Assembly (NCBI GenBank): GCA_944323335.1 | Contig: CALUSB010000019.1 | Span: 1 to 33,027 of the forward strand | DNA length: 33,027 bases | Origin: Candidatus Gastranaerophilales bacterium | Lineage (GTDB): Bacteria; Cyanobacteriota; Vampirovibrionia; Gastranaerophilales; Gastranaerophilaceae | Direction of reading: 5' to 3' | Shown: piece after piece, positions 30,131 through 33,027 of the stretch | Layout of the letters: the number at the start of each line of letters is the position of its first letter | Numbering within the stretch: the stretch's first letter is position 1 | Made by a program: the position numbers and the translations under genes | The notes under the pieces: model-generated | The model's database searches: none | Told to the model about the DNA's origin: nothing | Seen by the model: the letters and a program-made list of their open reading frames with translations, nothing else

Positions 30131-31006
30131 ATGTCAGTAGGACTTTCGACAGATTTATTGAATAATCAAAATACTCAGACATCATCTGCGACAAAATCAA
30201 AGGATTGTGCAATTGATACTCGCTTTATGGCGGGTTGTGATTTGGAGCAGTTCAGACAAAAAGTAGAAGAAGGTCTTCAAGGTGAAGATAAAGAGTTTTT
30301 TGAAAGAATAAAAAACAGAGGTATAGAAACAACTTTTGAAGCTTACGATACTGATGCAAACGGTAAACTTTCAGGAGAAGAGGCAATAGGTGTAAGCGCT
30401 GTCGGAATAGACCAGAGAAAATTTTCTAAAGCAATAAACGGCGGCGGACTGGATGAATATCTTCAAAAATTACTCTCAAAAATGAGTACAATGAATACAT
30501 CAGGAGCATATTCGGGTGTATTGTCTTCCCTGGCAGGTTCATTGACAGGCGCTGCGGCAGGAACGGGAACATCATCTGCTGCTGCAAATTTTGGTTTACA
30601 ATACAGCGGCAAAAGTGCTGCTGAAATGTCAAGTTTAATGAGCTCAACAGGTTTCCACTCGGGTGCTTGGTGTGCTGACTTTGTGTATTACTGTTTAGTT
30701 AATGCAGGAGTAGTTCCTGAGGGATATGATTCAATTAATCATGCATACTGCCCCTCAATTGCCTCTTGGGCAAGACAGACAGGTAGGGCATTTAGTGACC
30801 CCAGTCAGGCAAAACCCGGTGATTTGCTGATTATGAACTCAGAAGGTCATATTGGTATTGTTACAAAAGTGGATTCAGAGGGCATACATACTATAGAAGG
30901 TAATACTTCAAACGCAAGCGGTGCATACAACGGCCCCGGAGGAGGCGGTTGGGTATGCGAAAAAGTTCGAGATTTTAGTTGCGTTTCAACATTTGTAAGA
31001 ATATAA
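30131..31006 (+). CDS. EF-hand and CHAP-domain peptidoglycan hydrolase without a signal peptide
   Basis: The protein is 291 aa from the ATG; a TTG at 30119 would add MDAK, and neither start has an ideal ribosome site. Positions are given on the longer form. A Ser/Thr/Asn-rich N-terminus precedes a canonical EF-hand loop at 77-88 (DTDANGKLSGEE). An Ala/Gly/Ser-rich linker follows (about 125-160), then a CHAP cysteine peptidase or amidase domain with C185 in GAWCADFV, H244 in EGHIGIV and the polar residue in EGNTSN. It should cut peptidoglycan peptide bridges or amides, perhaps with calcium. There is no Sec signal, as in the glucosaminidase that shares its promoter. Confidence 0.8.
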   Translation: MSVGLSTDLLNNQNTQTSSATKSKDCAIDTRFMAGCDLEQFRQKVEEGLQGEDKEFFERIKNRGIETTFEAYDTDANGKLSGEEAIGVSAVGIDQRKFSKAINGGGLDEYLQKLLSKMSTMNTSGAYSGVLSSLAGSLTGAAAGTGTSSAAANFGLQYSGKSAAEMSSLMSSTGFHSGAWCADFVYYCLVNAGVVPEGYDSINHAYCPSIASWARQTGRAFSDPSQAKPGDLLIMNSEGHIGIVTKVDSEGIHTIEGNTSNASGAYNGPGGGGWVCEKVRDFSCVSTFVRI

Positions 31007-31037
31007 AAAAATTTATTTTTTGTCTTTTAAAAAAAGA

Positions 31038-31060
31038 AAGGGGCGATGAGCCCCTTATTT
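31038..31060. terminator. Terminator between convergent CHAP and rubrerythrin genes
   Basis: AAGGGGC (31038-31044) pairs with GCCCCTT (31050-31056) around GATGA. A-rich sequence lies on the left and T-rich on the right, so it can serve both strands. Confidence 0.8.
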
Positions 31061-31618
31061 TTATTCATATTTTTGTTCAACAACAAAGAAGTATGACTTA
31101 GGGTGTGAGCACACAGGGCATATCTCTGCCGCATTTTCTCCGTCAAATCTAAAACCGCAATTTGCGCATTCCCATGTAACTTTTTCTTCTTTTTTAAATA
31201 CTTTATCTTCTTCTATGTTTGATAAGAGCTTTTTGTATCTTTCTTCATGATGTTTTTCAATGCTTGCAACTTTTTCAAAAAGGAAAGCAATTTTGTCAAA
31301 ACCTTCTTCTTTTGCTTCTTTTGCAAATTGAGCATACATCTGTGTCCACTCGTAATTTTCACCCGATGCTGCTTCTTTTAAGTTGCTGAGAGTATCTCCT
31401 ATAGAACCCCCGTTTAATAGTTTAAACCAAATTTTAGCATGCTCTTTTTCGTTGTTTGCTGTCTCTTCAAAAACTTTTGAAATCTGTACGTAGCCGTCTT
31501 TTTTTGCAGCCGAGGCAAAATATGTGTATTTATTTCTTGCCCCTGATTCTCCTAAAAATGCCTCTAAAAGATTTTTTTCGGTCTTTGTGCCTTTGAGTTC
31601 TTTTTCGGTGTTTGACAT
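31061..31618 (-). CDS. rbr: Rubrerythrin
   Basis: The 185-aa non-heme diiron peroxidase protects anaerobes from hydrogen peroxide. A ferritin-like four-helix domain (about 10-140) carries the diiron ligands, including ExxH in NNEKEHAK and IEKHHEE. The C-terminal rubredoxin domain has CANC and CPVC ([12 protein letters not shown]...[13 protein letters not shown]). The ATG at 31618, behind AAGGAG, was chosen over an in-frame ATG 39 nt upstream that falls in the promoter. It fits an obligate anaerobe. Confidence 0.95.
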   Translation of the reverse strand: MSNTEKELKGTKTEKNLLEAFLGESGARNKYTYFASAAKKDGYVQISKVFEETANNEKEHAKIWFKLLNGGSIGDTLSNLKEAASGENYEWTQMYAQFAKEAKEEGFDKIAFLFEKVASIEKHHEERYKKLLSNIEEDKVFKKEEKVTWECANCGFRFDGENAAEICPVCSHPKSYFFVVEQKYE

Positions 31619-31637
31619 GGTATAGCTCCTTTTTAAG

Positions 31638-31677
31638 TGTATTAAATAAGAATACATTTTTAAGTCATACTTGTCAA
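31638..31677 (-). promoter_or_regulatory. Rubrerythrin promoter with palindrome
   Basis: On the minus strand, TTGACA (31672-31677), a 17-nt spacer and TATTCT (31649-31654). The inverted repeat TGTATT/AATACA (31638-31643 and 31651-31656) overlaps the -10 box and may be a stress-regulator site. It does not match the PerR consensus. Confidence 0.55.
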
Positions 31678-31734
31678 AAAAAATATTGTTTACTTTTTAT
31701 AGTGTTATATAATTATAAAAACAAACGGATGCTC

Positions 31735-32877
31735 ATGAAAAAGATTTTAATTTCTCAAATCGATGTTAAAAAACCGGATTATAAGACGTCTATATTGTCT
31801 AAGGAAAAAACTGTCCTAAAGTGGCTTATAGACTATATTGGCTCATCTCTTAAAAAGGGCAGTATTTCATATGGAATGTTATTGCCCGCTAAAGCCGAGC
31901 TTGCAAGCTATCTTGGTGTAAGCATAGGTACTGTTCAAAACGCCATAAGGCAGGCTGAGGATATGGGATACTTTGAGTCCAAGCAATCTGTCGGTACGGC
32001 GGTTAAAAATCCTGATTCAACCAGCACTAAATTTGAAAAAATGCTCTCCAAAAAAGACGTTGCGGTTGCTGAGCTTAAAAAATATATAATTGATAATAAA
32101 ATTAAAACCGGCTCTCAACTTCCTAATGTGGCTGTGCTTTCTTCGATTATAAATTCACATCAAAATACACTGCGCCTTGCGCTTGAGTGTTTGGTGCGCG
32201 AAGGAATTTTATTAAGGGTTGAACTGAAGGGCAATAAAGTTTGCTGGATTTATCAAAATAAAATTGAACAAAAAACACAAAACCCAAAACATGATAATAC
32301 TGTCACCACTCTTATTGATAAAACAGTTGAAAGAATAAAAAAATATATCGAGGACAACTGTGTTTTAGGAGAGCGTATACCATCGAATGAAGACTTTTCA
32401 AAAATGCTTAATGTTAGCATAAGGACGGTAAACGAGGCGACTCGTATACTAAACGAGCAATGTATAATTCTCTCAAGACGCGGTAGATACGGGACAATTT
32501 ATCTTAACGACCCGCAAAAAATAAAAAGACAAAAAGAAAGAGAAGAGAAATCTCTTTTTATGAGCAGAGGTCAGAAAGAAAGTCTTAAAACAACTTATTT
32601 GTATAGTTGGGAAAAAACACTGGATGCTCTTAAAAAATACATAATTCAAAACCATGAATCAGGGGATAAAATTCCCCCTATGAAAAAACTGGCGGATGTA
32701 TTATCAGTGAGCACGAATACAATTAAAAAAGCGGTTACAATGCTTTGCGATGAGGGATATCTTATTACCCAAAGGGGCAAATACGGAGGAATTTTCGTTC
32801 TTGAAGTTCCGCAAAAAGAAGCAGAAGCATTTACTTGGCTTGCGCTTAATCCTAATGTAGTAAAGGTTAAAAAATAA
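31735..32877 (+). CDS. Regulator built of four tandem GntR-type winged helix-turn-helix domains
   Basis: The 380-aa protein contains four copies of the GntR DNA-binding fold at about residues 25-92, 107-174, 193-258 and 294-356. Each has a leading helix, a P-turn (LLPAKAELASYLGVS, QLPNVAVLSSIIN, RIPSNEDFSKMLNVS, KIPPMKKLADVLSVS), a recognition helix (TVQNAIRQ, TLRLALEC, TVNEATRI, TIKKAVTM), and a wing ending GTAV, VCWI, GTIYL or GGIFVL. No FCD, UTRA or aminotransferase effector domain is present, unlike usual GntR proteins. Another ATG at 31729 is possible. TATAAT lies at 31708-31713. It is divergent from rubrerythrin, but a link to peroxide stress is unproven. Confidence 0.8.
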   Translation: MKKILISQIDVKKPDYKTSILSKEKTVLKWLIDYIGSSLKKGSISYGMLLPAKAELASYLGVSIGTVQNAIRQAEDMGYFESKQSVGTAVKNPDSTSTKFEKMLSKKDVAVAELKKYIIDNKIKTGSQLPNVAVLSSIINSHQNTLRLALECLVREGILLRVELKGNKVCWIYQNKIEQKTQNPKHDNTVTTLIDKTVERIKKYIEDNCVLGERIPSNEDFSKMLNVSIRTVNEATRILNEQCIILSRRGRYGTIYLNDPQKIKRQKEREEKSLFMSRGQKESLKTTYLYSWEKTLDALKKYIIQNHESGDKIPPMKKLADVLSVSTNTIKKAVTMLCDEGYLITQRGKYGGIFVLEVPQKEAEAFTWLALNPNVVKVKK

Positions 32878-32882
32878 TAAAT

Positions 32883-32906
32883 AAAGGGGCATAAGCCCCT
32901 TTATTT
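32883..32906. terminator. Terminator between the four-winged-helix gene and the Gly-rich gene
   Basis: AAAGGGGC (32883-32890) pairs with GCCCCTTT (32895-32902) around a 4-nt loop. It lies between converging genes and can act on both strands. Confidence 0.82.
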
Positions 32907-33027
32907 ACTCCTGCTCACTTGCATCCCACCTTATCCTTAAATAACCACTTGAGCCGTTACCACCTGAGCCTTGTTCAAAGGAGTCACCTACTACTCCTCC
33001 GCCTCCGCCTCCGCTTCCTCCAAATTC
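32905..33027 (-). CDS. C-terminal end of a Gly-rich protein (partial, continues beyond the window)
   Basis: An open minus-strand frame of 40 codons enters from the right edge and stops at 32905-32907. It reads through a Gly-rich run (GGSGGGGGGVVG), then GSGGNGSSGYLRIRWD and an acidic end. Gly-rich tails ending in Y-x-R-I-R-W are common at the C-termini of tail-fibre-like, adhesin-like and pilin-like surface proteins in gut bacteria. The terminator just after the stop supports a real gene. Function cannot be assigned from the fragment. Confidence 0.6.
   Translation of the reverse strand, partial: EFGGSGGGGGGVVGDSFEQGSGGNGSSGYLRIRWDASEQE

Overview
The window is AT-rich, gene-dense bacterial chromosome. 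Several features point to a gut Gram-negative of the Vampirovibrionota (Melainabacteria), most likely Gastranaerophilales. These are WavE-type LPS glycosyltransferases, a TrpR-family repressor, an [FeFe]-hydrogenase maturase (HydE), rubrerythrin, and lineage-type proteins with a short disordered N-terminus ending in a motif like ISFASRG. The taxonomic placement is inference; no rRNA or marker gene is present.

Layout. (1) 1-500: a tRNA-Phe(GAA) gene framed by duplicated and decayed pieces of itself, including about 3.5 copies of a 90-bp tandem repeat. (2) 508-3043: a hexapeptide acetyltransferase (minus strand), a small secreted Lys/Pro/His-rich protein, and a trpR-trpB operon with a consensus promoter covered by two similar imperfect palindromes. 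(3) 3175-9831: an eight-gene surface-polysaccharide operon (GDPD-like phosphodiesterase, HAD phosphatase, two nucleotidyltransferases, cupin, GT2-WavE fusion, WavE, maltose-acetyltransferase-like protein). (4) 9841-10822: a CDF metal exporter with a CsoR-type operator, and a convergent CsoR/RcnR repressor. (5) 10934-12441: a glucosaminidase without a signal peptide and two hypothetical genes. (6) 12548-20635: a complete arginine operon, argCJBDGHF, behind a textbook-style attenuator with an Arg-rich 20-codon leader peptide. (7) 20640-27731: ilvA-ridA, a YvlD-like membrane protein, hydE, a ThiF/MoeB-like E1 enzyme, a lineage-specific PRTase-like protein, pgeF, an EF-hand protein and a HAD phosphatase. 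(8) 27816-30043: uxs-ugd, making UDP-glucuronate and UDP-xylose. (9) 30131-33027: an EF-hand/CHAP hydrolase, rubrerythrin, a regulator made of four tandem GntR-type winged helices, and the end of a Gly-rich protein running off the right edge.

How it fits together. The arginine operon covers N-acetylglutamate recycling (ArgJ) through argininosuccinate lyase. It appears to be controlled by ribosome stalling on three consecutive CGC codons. TrpR-TrpB without an adjacent trpA resembles the chlamydial indole-salvage arrangement. The polysaccharide operon and uxs-ugd both feed surface glycan synthesis. The glucosaminidase and CHAP genes, 19 kb apart, share an identical 20-bp promoter-like block and a second 8-bp block at the same spacing. 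This suggests one regulon for peptidoglycan hydrolases exported by a non-Sec route.
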